Positions 8,600-17,712 of a stretch of DNA of 64,000 nucleotides are shown here, piece after piece; positions within the stretch are counted from its first letter, which is position 1; the number at the start of each line of letters is the position of its first letter. The DNA lies in assembly GCF_900465315.1 (NCBI RefSeq), contig NZ_UBIX01000004.1; one strand, given 5' to 3'. Origin of the DNA: Asaia bogorensis_B (GTDB lineage Bacteria; Pseudomonadota; Alphaproteobacteria; Acetobacterales; Acetobacteraceae). The position numbers and the translations under genes were made by a program. A model generated the notes under the pieces. The model ran no database searches. It saw only the letters and a list, made by a program, of their open reading frames with translations, and was not told where the DNA came from.

Positions 8600-9994
8600 T
8601 CAGAACGCCTGGGCGACGCTGAAAGCGGGTCGGGGTACGTAACGGCCTTTGCCGCGTATGGCGCGAAGGGTTCCATCATCCCAGACGACCTCGCCCTGGC
8701 TGATGGTTTTTCTCGCAAGGCCGGTCAGGGTCATGCCTTCATAAAGCGTGTAATCGACGTTCTGATGCAGGGTGGCGGCAGAGAGTGTGCGTGAGGCGGT
8801 TGGGTCCCACAATACCAGATCGGCATCTGCCCCCGGTGCGATACAGCCTTTTCTGGGGAAGATATTGAAGATACGGGCCGTGTTGGTCGACGTGATGGCT
8901 ACGAACTGCTCGGGTGTCAGGCGACCACTGACAACCCCGTGATGCCACAGCACGCTCATGCGTTCCTCGATCCCCGGCACGCCATTGGGGATTTTCGTGA
9001 AATCATCGCGGCCACGTTCCTTCTGGTCACGACAGAAGCAGCAATGATCCGTGGCGGTTGTCTGTAGCTGCCCCGAAACCAGCCCGCCCCACAGGGCGTG
9101 CTGATGGGATCTGGCGCGAAAGGGCGGGCTCATGACATGGCGGGCAGCGGAGAGCCAGTCCTCATTATGATAGACGCTCTCATCGAAAACGAGATGCTGC
9201 GGAAGTACCTCGCCATACACCTTCATGCCCTTGAGACGGGCTGCAGCGATGGCTTCCGTGGCCTCGCGGGTCGAGACATGCACGATATAAAGCGGGGTGT
9301 TCTGAAGTGTCGCCAAGGTAATGGCGCGCTGGGCTGCCTCGCCTTCGACCTCGGCGGGGCGTGACAGCGGATGGGCATGGGGGCCGGTTTCGCCCGCGGC
9401 GAGAAGCTGCGCCTGAAGGAATGACACGGCGTCACCGTTTTCAGCGTGGACGGTGCAAAGGGCGCCCAGCGCGCCAGCACGGCTCATGGAGCGCAGAAAG
9501 ACGGTATCGTCGATCATCAGGGCGTTTTTATAAGCCATGAAGTGCTTGAAGGAGTTGACGCCGCCTTCCTGCACCAGACGACCCATATCCTCGTGTACCT
9601 GTTCGTCCCAATGCGTGACCGCGACATGGAATCCGTAATCGGCGGCGGCTTTCTCGGCCTTGCATCGCCAGTCCTGCCACGCCTCGAACAAGCGCTGCCC
9701 GGCTGCGGGTATGACAAAATCAATGATGCTTGTCGTTCCGCCCGCCAGCCCTGCCGCCGTGCCGGTGTAGAAGTCGTCGCTCGCGGTCGTACCCATGAAC
9801 GGCATTTCCATATGGGTATGGGGGTCGATTCCACCCGGCATGACCAGCAGACCAGTGGCATCGACCAGTGTGCAGTCTGTTGGCTGTTCCAGATCGGGAC
9901 CTATGGCGGCAATCCGGCCTTCATCGTCACACAGGACATCACCGCGCATACTGCGCTCGGCTGTGACGATCGTTCCACCCTTGATGAGCAGCAT
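8600..9994 (-). CDS. hydA: Dihydropyrimidinase / D-hydantoinase
   Basis: 464 residues from the ATG at 9994, which has GGAG nine bases upstream; the frame extends to 10039 with no family similarity. Cyclic amidohydrolase metal ligands: His59 and His61 (DPHTHME), Lys150 (SFKHFMAYK, the carbamylated lysine), then VHAENGD, IVHVSTREA and a TDHCC motif. It opens the dihydropyrimidine ring made by PreAT to N-carbamoyl-beta-amino acid. It diverges from the NCS1 permease across a RutR-like operator and converges with galE. Confidence 0.92.
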   Translation of the reverse strand: MLLIKGGTIVTAERSMRGDVLCDDEGRIAAIGPDLEQPTDCTLVDATGLLVMPGGIDPHTHMEMPFMGTTASDDFYTGTAAGLAGGTTSIIDFVIPAAGQRLFEAWQDWRCKAEKAAADYGFHVAVTHWDEQVHEDMGRLVQEGGVNSFKHFMAYKNALMIDDTVFLRSMSRAGALGALCTVHAENGDAVSFLQAQLLAAGETGPHAHPLSRPAEVEGEAAQRAITLATLQNTPLYIVHVSTREATEAIAAARLKGMKVYGEVLPQHLVFDESVYHNEDWLSAARHVMSPPFRARSHQHALWGGLVSGQLQTTATDHCCFCRDQKERGRDDFTKIPNGVPGIEERMSVLWHHGVVSGRLTPEQFVAITSTNTARIFNIFPRKGCIAPGADADLVLWDPTASRTLSAATLHQNVDYTLYEGMTLTGLARKTISQGEVVWDDGTLRAIRGKGRYVPRPAFSVAQAF

Positions 9995-10074
9995 GACACT
10001 GTTCTCCTGTGAGAAAGCCGAGATAAAGGAACCAGCCATAATATCGTTGTAATACCGAAATCATAAGACTAGCC

Positions 10075-10088
10075 TGACCAGATGGTCA
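10075..10088. promoter_or_regulatory. RutR-like operator between hydA and permease
   Basis: TGACCAGATGGTCA is a 14-bp inverted repeat (TGACCA-GA-TGGTCA), flanked by C and A. The known RutR consensus is TTGACCA-NN-TGGTCAA, so this site matches 15 of 16 positions. It lies 81 bases upstream of the hydA ATG and about 130 bases upstream of the permease start, so it can control both directions. Confidence 0.85.
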
Positions 10089-10214
10089 ATCTATTGCTGG
10101 CACGCCGGGCGTCCAGCATGGATCATGCAGGATGGCCATGCCGTGAGGGTCGTGACAAGCTCGGCAGAGCGGGGCAGTCATGACAGGGTGATCATGACGG
10201 GACGACCGGAAAGG

Positions 10215-11675
10215 ATGGCGATGACGCAGGCACACGTGAACATGCTCTCTGGGCCGTTATCGAATGAGGATCTCGCTCCCGTGTCGGAGCGGCACTGGGC
10301 CTGGAAAGACTATCTGTTCCTGTGGATGTCCAACGTTCACAGCGTTGCGGGTTACATGACCATTGGCAGCTTTTTCACCATGGGGCTGCCGGTCAGTGCT
10401 GTGCTGTCCGGGCTTCTGACGGCGGTAATCATCGTACATGTGCTGTGCAATCTGGTGGCGGTCCCCAGCCTGCGCGCTGGCGTGCCGTTTCCGGTGGTCA
10501 TACGGGGAGCCTTCGGTGTGTATGGCGCGGTCGTTCCCGCGCTGGTGCGTGGCGTCATTGCGGTGGGCTGGTACGGCATACAGACCTGGCTGGCCTCGAA
10601 TGCGATCGTTCTGTTCATCCTGCACATGGACCCTGGTGTGATGGGCTATGCGGATTCGCATCTGCATGGTGCTCTTGGGCTGTCCCTGCTGGGCTGGGGT
10701 GCCTTCCTTTTTGTCTGGCTGTTGCAGATTGCCGTATTCTGGCGAGGAATGGAGTCCATCAGGCACTTCATCGACTGGGCAGGGCCTGCCATTTATATTG
10801 TCATTCTCGGGCTCGATATCGCGCTTCTATGGCGCACGCACGGTGCCTTCCATCTCTCGGTTCTGCCCCAGTCGGTCGTCAGCTGGCCGGTTGCCCTTGC
10901 CGGGGTTTTCAGCGTGGCCTCCCTGACCTTGGCCTATTTTTCGCCGATCATTCTCAATTTTGGTGATTTTGCCCGTTACGGCACGAGCATGTCTGATGTG
11001 CGTCGGGGCAATTTCTGGGGATTGCCCGTCAATTTCATGGCGTTTGTCATGCTGGTTCTGACCACCCTCGTGCTGGCGCGTTCCGCACTGGGGCGGCTGA
11101 TCCTCGATCCGGCCGGAACCATCATGATGTTCGACAGTCCGACCATCATGCTTGTCGGGACGATCACCCTTGTCTCCGCCACGATCGGGATCAATATCTC
11201 GGCCAATTTCGTCTCGGCCGCGTTCGATTTTTCCAATATTGCCCCTGCCAGCATCTCATGGCGCAAAGGGGGGCTGATTGCCTCAATCGGGGCGATCCTG
11301 CTGACACCATGGAATCTCTACGCTCATCCCGAGCTTATTCATCTGACACTCGATATTCTCGGCCTGTTCATTGCACCAGTTACGGGCATCCTGCTGGTCG
11401 ATTATTATCACGTGCAAAAAGCCAGTCTCGACTTGCCTGGTCTTTATTCCACCGCGCCTGATGGCCCGTACTGGTACCGGGGCGGCGTCAATCGGCGTGC
11501 TGTTCTGGCATTGGCGCTATCGGTGGTGCTGGGGCTCATGGTGGTCTTCGTCCCCGCCCTGCATGGTGCGCAGAACTACGCCTGGGTGATCGGGCTTGTG
11601 ACCGGCGGCGTGTTTCACTTCGGTCTTTCGGGTCTCAGCCCCCGCGGGGGAAGAGCGGCCTCACAAGAATCATGA
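10215..11675 (+). CDS. NCS1 family nucleobase:cation symporter
   Basis: About 486 residues with twelve hydrophobic segments. The N-terminal region (WAWKDYLFLWMSNVHSVAGY) and the helix 6-8 region (LAYFSPIILNFGDFARYG) are characteristic of NCS1 uracil, allantoin or hydantoin permeases. ATGs at 10215 and 10221 follow a GGAAAGG; the frame runs back to 10125. It probably imports uracil, thymine or dihydropyrimidine for the catabolic enzymes. Its last 41 bases overlap, tail to tail, the end of the TetR gene. Confidence 0.88.
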   Translation: MAMTQAHVNMLSGPLSNEDLAPVSERHWAWKDYLFLWMSNVHSVAGYMTIGSFFTMGLPVSAVLSGLLTAVIIVHVLCNLVAVPSLRAGVPFPVVIRGAFGVYGAVVPALVRGVIAVGWYGIQTWLASNAIVLFILHMDPGVMGYADSHLHGALGLSLLGWGAFLFVWLLQIAVFWRGMESIRHFIDWAGPAIYIVILGLDIALLWRTHGAFHLSVLPQSVVSWPVALAGVFSVASLTLAYFSPIILNFGDFARYGTSMSDVRRGNFWGLPVNFMAFVMLVLTTLVLARSALGRLILDPAGTIMMFDSPTIMLVGTITLVSATIGINISANFVSAAFDFSNIAPASISWRKGGLIASIGAILLTPWNLYAHPELIHLTLDILGLFIAPVTGILLVDYYHVQKASLDLPGLYSTAPDGPYWYRGGVNRRAVLALALSVVLGLMVVFVPALHGAQNYAWVIGLVTGGVFHFGLSGLSPRGGRAASQES

Positions 11676-12402
11676 AGGTTTCGAGCGCGGTATCATAATC
11701 GCGCTCACCCAGAGGGGCCGTGTCGAGCAGGGCCTCGAACTGGACCTGCATATCCGCATAGGCCTGTGTTCCAGACCAGAGCAGGCACAGGAAATGGGTG
11801 GGGTCTATGGGGGTCATGAGCCCCCGTGACTGCCAGTCGAGAAAGATCGCGGCATGGCGGTCTACATGGGCGCGGAGCACGTCCTTCAGGAAGCCTTCGA
11901 GCCGCTGCCCTCCTGAAAGCAGTTCCTGAGCGAAAAGCCGCGACCCTTCCGGCCGGGTGCGTGAGAACGCAATCTTGGCGCGCAGATAGCCTTCCATGCC
12001 CTCAATCGGGTCACGATCGGCGCTGAGCCAGTGATCGGCATCATCCAGCCAGACATCGAGAAGCCTTTTGAGCGTGGCGTTGTACAGCTCCTCCTTGGAG
12101 CCGAAATAATAGAGGATATTGGCCTTGGGGATGTCGCAAAGCGCAGCAATTTCTTCCAGACGCGTTCCGTTCAGGCCTCGCGTCCCGAAGGTCGTCTCGG
12201 CGGCATTGAGGATCTGGGGCAGCATGGCCTGGCGCGGGGCACTGGGCCTTCTGGGCTTCTTGATTGTGTCGGCGTCAGGTGACGCTTTTGCCCTGAAGTC
12301 ACGAGGGGCGAGGTCGCTGCCTGCGCTGTCATGGTGACCAGAGGCGAGGTGATCCTTATGGGGCAGGATCCTTCCGGCGAGGGGCACAGTGTTATCGGTC
12401 AC
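11635..12402 (-). CDS. TetR family regulator, RutR-like
   Basis: 255 residues from a GTG at 12402 with AGGAG nine bases upstream. A poorly conserved extension of about 55 residues precedes the helix-turn-helix (LEEIAALCDIPKANILYYFGSKEELY). The C-terminal part resembles the RutR/YcdC ligand domain. It is the last gene of the preT-preA-amidohydrolase transcript. The two RutR-type palindromes at 10075 and 16427 make it the likely pyrimidine-responsive regulator of the regulon, including its own operon. The long N-terminus could be an annotation artefact if an internal start is used. Confidence 0.85.
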   Translation of the reverse strand: MTDNTVPLAGRILPHKDHLASGHHDSAGSDLAPRDFRAKASPDADTIKKPRRPSAPRQAMLPQILNAAETTFGTRGLNGTRLEEIAALCDIPKANILYYFGSKEELYNATLKRLLDVWLDDADHWLSADRDPIEGMEGYLRAKIAFSRTRPEGSRLFAQELLSGGQRLEGFLKDVLRAHVDRHAAIFLDWQSRGLMTPIDPTHFLCLLWSGTQAYADMQVQFEALLDTAPLGERDYDTALETFMILVRPLFPRGG

Positions 12403-12460
12403 TCGTCCTGTCTCCTGCTTTTTCAGCCGTCGGGATCCTGTCTTGCGGGCTCACCTGGCC

Positions 12461-13696
12461 TCAAAAGACCTTGTCGGCGCGCAGCAGGGCGCCCAGCAGC
12501 ACATTTGCACCGGCTTCGGCCTCGGCTTCGGTAATGCTTTCGGCTTCGTTATGGCTCAACCCGTCACGACAGGGGACGAAAATCATGGCGGTTGGGGTCA
12601 TACGCGCCATATAGGCGGCATCATGGCCGGGACCGGACACAATTTCCATCGCGTCGAATCCGGCATCACGCGCGGCGTCAGACACCATGTCGATGCAGCG
12701 TCGGTCGAACGGGACGGCAGGGGCATCCCAGATCTGGCGCAGGGCAAGTTCCACCCCGGCCTGCTCGGCAAGATTGGTGAGAGCCTGCTTCATTTCCTGC
12801 TCCATCACGGCAAGCGTCGCATCCTCCGGATGGCGCAGATCGACGGTGAAGAAGGTTTCTCCCGGCACGACATTATGGCTGTTCGGCCGGTTCTCGATCA
12901 GGCCGACAGTCCCAAGACCCTTGGGTGCATAAGCCGTGGCGACATCCGATACGGCACTGATCATGCGTGCAGCCGCCAGAAGCGTGTCGGCGCGCATGGT
13001 CATGGGGGTTGAGCCCGCATGGGCATCGCGACCTGTCACCGTGACCTCATACCAGCGCATCCCCTGCACGCCGGTTACAGCGCCGATAACACGATTTTCG
13101 ACCTCGAGGATCGGCCCCTGCTCGATATGAAGTTCGAAATAGGCGGCGACCGGGTGATCGCCGCATTGCTGCGTGCCACGGTAACCAATCGCTTCCAGCG
13201 CGTCGCCAAAACGTTCGCCGGCACGGTCACGCTTGTCGAGAATTTCCTCCTCGGTGAACACGCCTGCAAACGCGCCGGAGCACATCATGGGGGGAGAAAA
13301 CCGCGAGCCTTCTTCATTGGTCCAGTTGATAAGCTCGACGGGGTGACGCAACACATGCCCGGCTTCGCGCAATGCACGCAGCACGGCCAGGCCGCCCAGC
13401 ACACCCAGGATTCCGTCGAACTTGCCGCCTGTGGGCTGGGTGTCGAGATGGCTCCCCATGGTCAGGGGCGGCAGGCTGCTATCCTGCCCCTCAAGACGGG
13501 CGAACATGTTACCCAGTCGATCGACCGTAACCGTGCAGCCGAGCGCCTTGCAGGTGGCAGCAAACCAGTCACGTACCTGACGGTCCTCTTCCGTCAGGGT
13601 CAGGCGCTTGATTCCCCCCTTGGCGGTCCCGCCAAAACGCGCAGTTTCCATGAGATCGGCCCAGAGGGCGCGGCCATCGATACGGATATTGCTCAT
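12461..13696 (-). CDS. hydC: Zn-dependent N-carbamoyl amidohydrolase (beta-ureidopropionase type)
   Basis: 411 residues of the M20/ArgE-like hydantoinase/carbamoylase family. Metal and catalytic motifs are visible: MGSHLDTQPTGGKFDG, NWTNEEGSRF and ELHIEQGPILE. It should hydrolyse N-carbamoyl-beta-alanine, releasing beta-alanine, CO2 and ammonia, the third step of reductive pyrimidine breakdown. Allantoate or N-carbamoyl-L-amino acid hydrolases share this fold; the neighbours decide for the pyrimidine role. It starts 16 bases after preA. Confidence 0.87.
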   Translation of the reverse strand: MSNIRIDGRALWADLMETARFGGTAKGGIKRLTLTEEDRQVRDWFAATCKALGCTVTVDRLGNMFARLEGQDSSLPPLTMGSHLDTQPTGGKFDGILGVLGGLAVLRALREAGHVLRHPVELINWTNEEGSRFSPPMMCSGAFAGVFTEEEILDKRDRAGERFGDALEAIGYRGTQQCGDHPVAAYFELHIEQGPILEVENRVIGAVTGVQGMRWYEVTVTGRDAHAGSTPMTMRADTLLAAARMISAVSDVATAYAPKGLGTVGLIENRPNSHNVVPGETFFTVDLRHPEDATLAVMEQEMKQALTNLAEQAGVELALRQIWDAPAVPFDRRCIDMVSDAARDAGFDAMEIVSGPGHDAAYMARMTPTAMIFVPCRDGLSHNEAESITEAEAEAGANVLLGALLRADKVF

Positions 13697-13712
13697 GCGG
13701 CGGGAGATCCTT

Positions 13713-14981
13713 TCAGGCGGAGAGACGATGCGGATTGGAGGGATGGTCGAGCCAAGTCATCTCGCCGTCAACAGGCTGCGGTGTCATGGTGATGCAATCA
13801 TCCACCGGGCAGACATGGGCGCAGAGATTGCAGCCCACACATTCGTCCTCGATCACGCTGTATTCGCGACGGTTCGGCCCGGTGCTTTTGGCGATGGCCT
13901 GATGCGAGGTATCCTCACAGGCGATATGGCACAGGCCACACCCCACGCAGCTTTCCTGATCGATTTGCGCGATGGTGCGGAACTTCATGTTGAGCTGGTT
14001 CCAGGGCACGAAGCGCGACACGGCCCGCCCGCTCAGATCGGGCAGGGTCGCGTAATCCTTGCTGTCCATCCAGTTCGAGAGACCGTCGATCATGTCCTCG
14101 ACGATACGGAACCCGTAATGCATGGCCGCCGTGCAAACCTGAAGCGCACTCGACCCCATGGCGAGGAATTCGGCGGAGTCCCGCCAGTTGCTGATGCCCC
14201 CCATGCCCGAAATGGGTATTCCCGCCATTTCGGGATCGCGGGCAATCTCGCCGATCATGCGCAGGGCGATGGGCTTGACCGCCGGGCCGCAATAGCCGCC
14301 ATGCGTGCCCTTGCCCCCTACGACTGGCATGGGGGCCATGGCGTCCAGATCGACCCCGATGACCGACTGGATGGTGTTGATGAGCGACACCGCATCGGCA
14401 CCGCCACGACGGGCAGCGCGTGCGGGCATGAGGATATTGGTGACATTGGGGGTCAGTTTGACGATGACCGGCATGCGCGTGTTCTGCTTGCACCAGCGCG
14501 TGACCATCTCGACATATTCAGGCACCTGCCCCACGGCAGAGCCCATATTGCGCTCTGACATACCATGCGGACAGCCGAAATTCAGCTCGATTCCGTCCGC
14601 TCCCGTCTCCTCGATAAGCGGCAGAATGGCCTTCCAGCGATGCTCCTCGCACGGCACCATAAGGCTGACGATGAGCGCCCGGTCCGGGAAATCACGCTTC
14701 ACGCGCTTGATCTCGGCAATGTTGGTCGCCAGCGGCCTGTCGGAAATCAGCTCGATATTATTGAGCCCCATAAGACGCTTGCCCTCGAACTGAAGGGCGC
14801 CGTAACGCGAGCTGAGATTGACTACCGGCGGGTCTTCTCCGAGCGTTTTCCACACCACGCCGCCCCATCCCGCTTCATAGGCGCGACGGACATTATATTC
14901 CTTGTCGGTGGGTGGGGCAGAGGCCAGCCAGAACGGGTTGGGTGAGGTGATGCCGGCAAAACTGGTGCGCAGATCGGCCAT
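13713..14981 (-). CDS. preA: NAD-dependent dihydropyrimidine dehydrogenase subunit PreA
   Basis: 422 residues. A dihydroorotate dehydrogenase-like FMN barrel occupies about residues 1-320 (LNFGCPHGMSERNMG, VKLTPNVTNI, SGMGGISNWRDSAEF). A C-terminal two-cluster ferredoxin domain follows (CVGCGLCHIACE and CVGCNLCAHVCP). With PreT it interconverts uracil/thymine and their 5,6-dihydro forms. It begins two bases after the preT stop. Orientation and neighbours favour the degradative role. Confidence 0.93.
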   Translation of the reverse strand: MADLRTSFAGITSPNPFWLASAPPTDKEYNVRRAYEAGWGGVVWKTLGEDPPVVNLSSRYGALQFEGKRLMGLNNIELISDRPLATNIAEIKRVKRDFPDRALIVSLMVPCEEHRWKAILPLIEETGADGIELNFGCPHGMSERNMGSAVGQVPEYVEMVTRWCKQNTRMPVIVKLTPNVTNILMPARAARRGGADAVSLINTIQSVIGVDLDAMAPMPVVGGKGTHGGYCGPAVKPIALRMIGEIARDPEMAGIPISGMGGISNWRDSAEFLAMGSSALQVCTAAMHYGFRIVEDMIDGLSNWMDSKDYATLPDLSGRAVSRFVPWNQLNMKFRTIAQIDQESCVGCGLCHIACEDTSHQAIAKSTGPNRREYSVIEDECVGCNLCAHVCPVDDCITMTPQPVDGEMTWLDHPSNPHRLSA

Positions 14982-14983
14982 GA

Positions 14984-16354
14984 TCAGAGAGCTCCTGTGC
15001 CGGAGAGGGAAAGAGCGTCAGGGGTCAGGTCGCAGTGAATGGCCTGTGCCGCCTCGCGCCCGTCGCGTACGGCAGCCACGGTGAGATCTTCACCTGCCGT
15101 GCAGTCGCCGCCAGCATAGACGCCAGCCAGTGTGGTGCGGCCTTTTTCGTCCACCACAAGGCGGCCATTCTCGATCAGGATCTGATCCTGCAAAACCGGG
15201 TCAGGAACAAAAACCTGTCCGATGGCCTTGAGCACCATATCTGCGGCAATCGTGAAGTCGACGGGGGGTGCAGTGGGGCCTGTCGACGCCTCTGCGGCTG
15301 CGTCAGTGCGTCTGAATGTCACGCCGGTGAGGGCGCCATTATCGAACTCCAGCCGGGTCGGTGCGGCCCAGAGCCGGAGCGTGACCCCGTTGGTCTGCGC
15401 CCACTCGCGCTCGACTTCGGTGGCCGACATGGTGGGCTCACCCCGACGATAAACCAGCGTGACTTCTTCGGCGCCGAGGCGTTTCGCCTGTACGGCGGCG
15501 TCGATGGCCGTGTTGCCTCCACCGATCACGACGACACGGCGCCCGACCTGCACCGAGGCCAGCGGGTGGGAGCGCAGATGTTCGATGAATGCCACGGCAT
15601 CCTTGACGCCAGGCATGGTCTCGCCGGGGAGGCCAAGGGCCCGCACGCCGGACAGGCCGATTGCCAGAAAGACGGCGTCGTAATCCTGTCGCAACGTGGC
15701 GAGGTGGATCGTTTCGCCCAGAATGGCCCGTCCCTGATAATGAATGCCGCCGATTGCCATCAGGAAATCGATTTCCTTCTGGGCAAAATCATCCGCCAGC
15801 TTGTAGGCGGCAACACCATATTCATTCAGGCCGCCCGCCTTTTCGTGCCGGTCGAACAGCGTTACCTCATGACCGTGCATGGCGAGACGATGAGCACAGG
15901 CGAGACCCGCAGGGCCGGCGCCCACGACAGCGATATGTCGCCCCGTCGGGGTGGCGCGTGAGAAAGGGTGGGTGTCCTGGGCCATCTGCCAGTCTGTGGC
16001 GTAGCGCTGCAGGGCGCCGATGCGAACAGGTTTATGGGTTTCGATGGCGGTGTGCACACATTTCTGTTCGCACAGGATCTCGGTCGGGCAGACGCGGGCG
16101 CAAGAGCCTCCGAGGATGTTTGATTGCAGGATGGTCCTGGCCGCACCGGCCGTGTTCCGCGAGGCAATGGCCTTGATGAAACGCGGAATGTCGATATCGG
16201 TCGGACAGGCCTCGATACAGGGCGCGTCATAACAATAGAAACATCGATCGGCTTCCAGCGCTGCCTGTTCGGGGGTCAGTCCCGGATGGGCATCCGCGAA
16301 ATTTCGCGCCAGAATATCTTGGGGCAGGCGACCACAGGCAATATCAGGGCGCAT
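14984..16354 (-). CDS. preT: NAD-dependent dihydropyrimidine dehydrogenase subunit PreT
   Basis: 456 residues of the glutamate-synthase-small-subunit type. N-terminal Fe-S cysteines lie near 37-50 (CFYCYDAPCIEACP) and again at GGSCARVCP. The FAD site is VVGAGPAGLAC and the NAD(P) site VVIGGGNTAIDAA. It passes electrons from NADH to PreA. It is the first gene of the minus-strand operon preT-preA-hydC-tetR and diverges from a racemase gene over a 375-base region that holds a RutR-like site. Confidence 0.92.
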   Translation of the reverse strand: MRPDIACGRLPQDILARNFADAHPGLTPEQAALEADRCFYCYDAPCIEACPTDIDIPRFIKAIASRNTAGAARTILQSNILGGSCARVCPTEILCEQKCVHTAIETHKPVRIGALQRYATDWQMAQDTHPFSRATPTGRHIAVVGAGPAGLACAHRLAMHGHEVTLFDRHEKAGGLNEYGVAAYKLADDFAQKEIDFLMAIGGIHYQGRAILGETIHLATLRQDYDAVFLAIGLSGVRALGLPGETMPGVKDAVAFIEHLRSHPLASVQVGRRVVVIGGGNTAIDAAVQAKRLGAEEVTLVYRRGEPTMSATEVEREWAQTNGVTLRLWAAPTRLEFDNGALTGVTFRRTDAAAEASTGPTAPPVDFTIAADMVLKAIGQVFVPDPVLQDQILIENGRLVVDEKGRTTLAGVYAGGDCTAGEDLTVAAVRDGREAAQAIHCDLTPDALSLSGTGAL

Positions 16355-16729
16355 GGGAGAATCCGGTTCTGTTTGTTCCGTAAAACGAACGTTACGGTGG
16401 GGATGATGCGCGCTGCAAGTAAAATCTGACCATATGTTCAGATATCTGACACCCGAGGCTTTCTGCCTGATCCCGTTGCGAAGCGCGGCGGTCAGAACAG
16501 CGGGGCCAAGGGAAGATGTCGCACACCTGTCTGTTCCGATATCGATACATAATCCGTGCTAGCAAGGGGGATGCCGGGGGAAGTGTGTCGCTTGCGCGAT
16601 GCCGTGACGGCAAAGAAGTGGAACATTTTTGCATCTGGCCCAGAAAGCGTCACCGGATTGGAACGCCCCTTCCGCGGACGCTATAGGGTGAAGCGCTGGT
16701 CACGACAAAGCAAAGAGTGGGGATAAACG
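16355..16729. other. Divergent promoter region preT / racemase
   Basis: 375 bases without a convincing gene. It holds the operator-like palindrome at 16427-16440 and a small inverted repeat CCGTAA/TTACGG at 16378-16397 near the preT start. An 80-codon minus-strand frame within it lacks recognisable similarity and a good ribosome site, and is not called. Confidence 0.6.
16427..16440. promoter_or_regulatory. RutR-like operator upstream of preT
   Basis: TGACCATATGTTCA, flanked by C and G, so the outer CTGA...TCAG is also symmetric. It differs from a perfect TGACCA-NN-TGGTCA at a single base and lies 73 bases upstream of preT. Its likeness to the site at 10075 links the two divergent halves of the pyrimidine regulon. 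Confidence 0.78.
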
Positions 16730-17425
16730 ATGAGAATGATCGGGCTTCTGGGCGGTATGAGCTGGGAGAGCTCGGCCATGTATTATCGTCTGCTCAATGA
16801 AGGTGTGCGTGACAGGCTTGGTCCAGCCTCGTCTGCACGCTGCCTTTTGTGGTCATTCGACTTCGCCGAGATCAAGGATCTCCAGCATCGTGGCGCATGG
16901 GATGTCCTGACCGAGCGTCTGATTGAGGCCGCGCGCCATCTGGAGAAGGCGGGAGCGGATGATCTGGTGATCTGTACGAACACCATGCACTGCGTGGCGG
17001 ATGCGGTGCAGGCGCAACTATCGATTCCCATCCTGCATATCGCTGACGCCACCGGCGAACAGATCAGGCGGAGCGGCCTTCGACGTATCGGGCTGTTGGG
17101 CACGCGCTTCACCATGGAGCAGGATTTCTACAGGAAGCGACTGACCGAGCGTTATGGTCTGGAGGTGATCATTCCCGACGAACGGGACCGCATGGACGTG
17201 CATCGTATCATCTATGACGAGCTCGTGGCTGGGCAGATCAACCCGTCATCCCGCGCGCGTTATCGCGCCATCATGGCCCGCCTTGTCGCTTCGGGTGCTG
17301 AGGCGATCATTCTGGGATGCACGGAAATCATGCTGCTTGTCGGGGCTGAGGATTGCACGGTGTCGCTTTTCGATACGACAGCCCTGCATGTTCAGGCCAC
17401 GCTCGAAAAGGCGTTGGCTGACTGA
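16730..17425 (+). CDS. Aspartate/glutamate racemase family protein
   Basis: 231 residues. The opening IGLLGGMSWESS, CTNTMHC near residue 83 and GCTEIMLL near residue 196 give the two catalytic cysteines of cofactor-independent amino acid racemases (YgeA type). It interconverts L- and D-amino acids of uncertain identity. Because it shares a promoter region with preT, hydantoin or carbamoyl-amino-acid racemisation is a conceivable role, but the sequence looks more like Asp/Glu or broad-specificity racemases than hydantoin racemase. Confidence 0.85.
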   Translation: MRMIGLLGGMSWESSAMYYRLLNEGVRDRLGPASSARCLLWSFDFAEIKDLQHRGAWDVLTERLIEAARHLEKAGADDLVICTNTMHCVADAVQAQLSIPILHIADATGEQIRRSGLRRIGLLGTRFTMEQDFYRKRLTERYGLEVIIPDERDRMDVHRIIYDELVAGQINPSSRARYRAIMARLVASGAEAIILGCTEIMLLVGAEDCTVSLFDTTALHVQATLEKALAD

Positions 17426-17478
17426 CAGGACGACCAGACACGCAGAAGGACGCATTACTTCCTGATCCGGGTCGCCCA

Positions 17479-17497
17479 GCGTTATCAGCGCGTTATC
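17479..17497 (+). promoter_or_regulatory. Direct repeat pair, 11-bp period (site 1)
   Basis: GCGTTATC occurs at 17479-17486 and again at 17490-17497, one helical turn apart (7-mer, 4-base gap, 7-mer). This is the geometry of OmpR/PhoB-family boxes, though the sequence is not the PhoB consensus. A second pair with the same spacing lies at 17621. Both are upstream of the TonB receptor gene. Confidence 0.4.
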
Positions 17498-17589
17498 GCC
17501 CAATCGCATGGTTATTCACATGTCAGATGGGATTTCTACCGTTGTTTGATGGGTGTTGACTGTCATCGCAGCGCGAGCAGTAACGCTAT

Positions 17590-17639
17590 GTTGCGAAAAA
17601 GCAACGATCGCAATCAATTTTCGTTATCGTTGCGTTATA
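17590..17639 (+). promoter_or_regulatory. Alternative hairpins and second direct repeat before TonB receptor
   Basis: GTTGC (17590-17594) can pair with GCAAC (17601-17605), while GCAACGAT (17601-17608) can instead pair with ATCGTTGC (17626-17633), so the two hairpins exclude each other. TCGTTATC at 17621 and GCGTTATA at 17632 also form an 11-bp-spaced direct repeat like the one at 17479. The receptor ATG is at 17713. The elements could be a leader attenuator or activator sites. Confidence 0.4.
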
Positions 17640-17712
17640 GATACCAAACCGGAAAAATTTCCTTACGGTATGTATCGTTAATTTTACGAAACATATTGAC
17701 GGGAATCTCACG

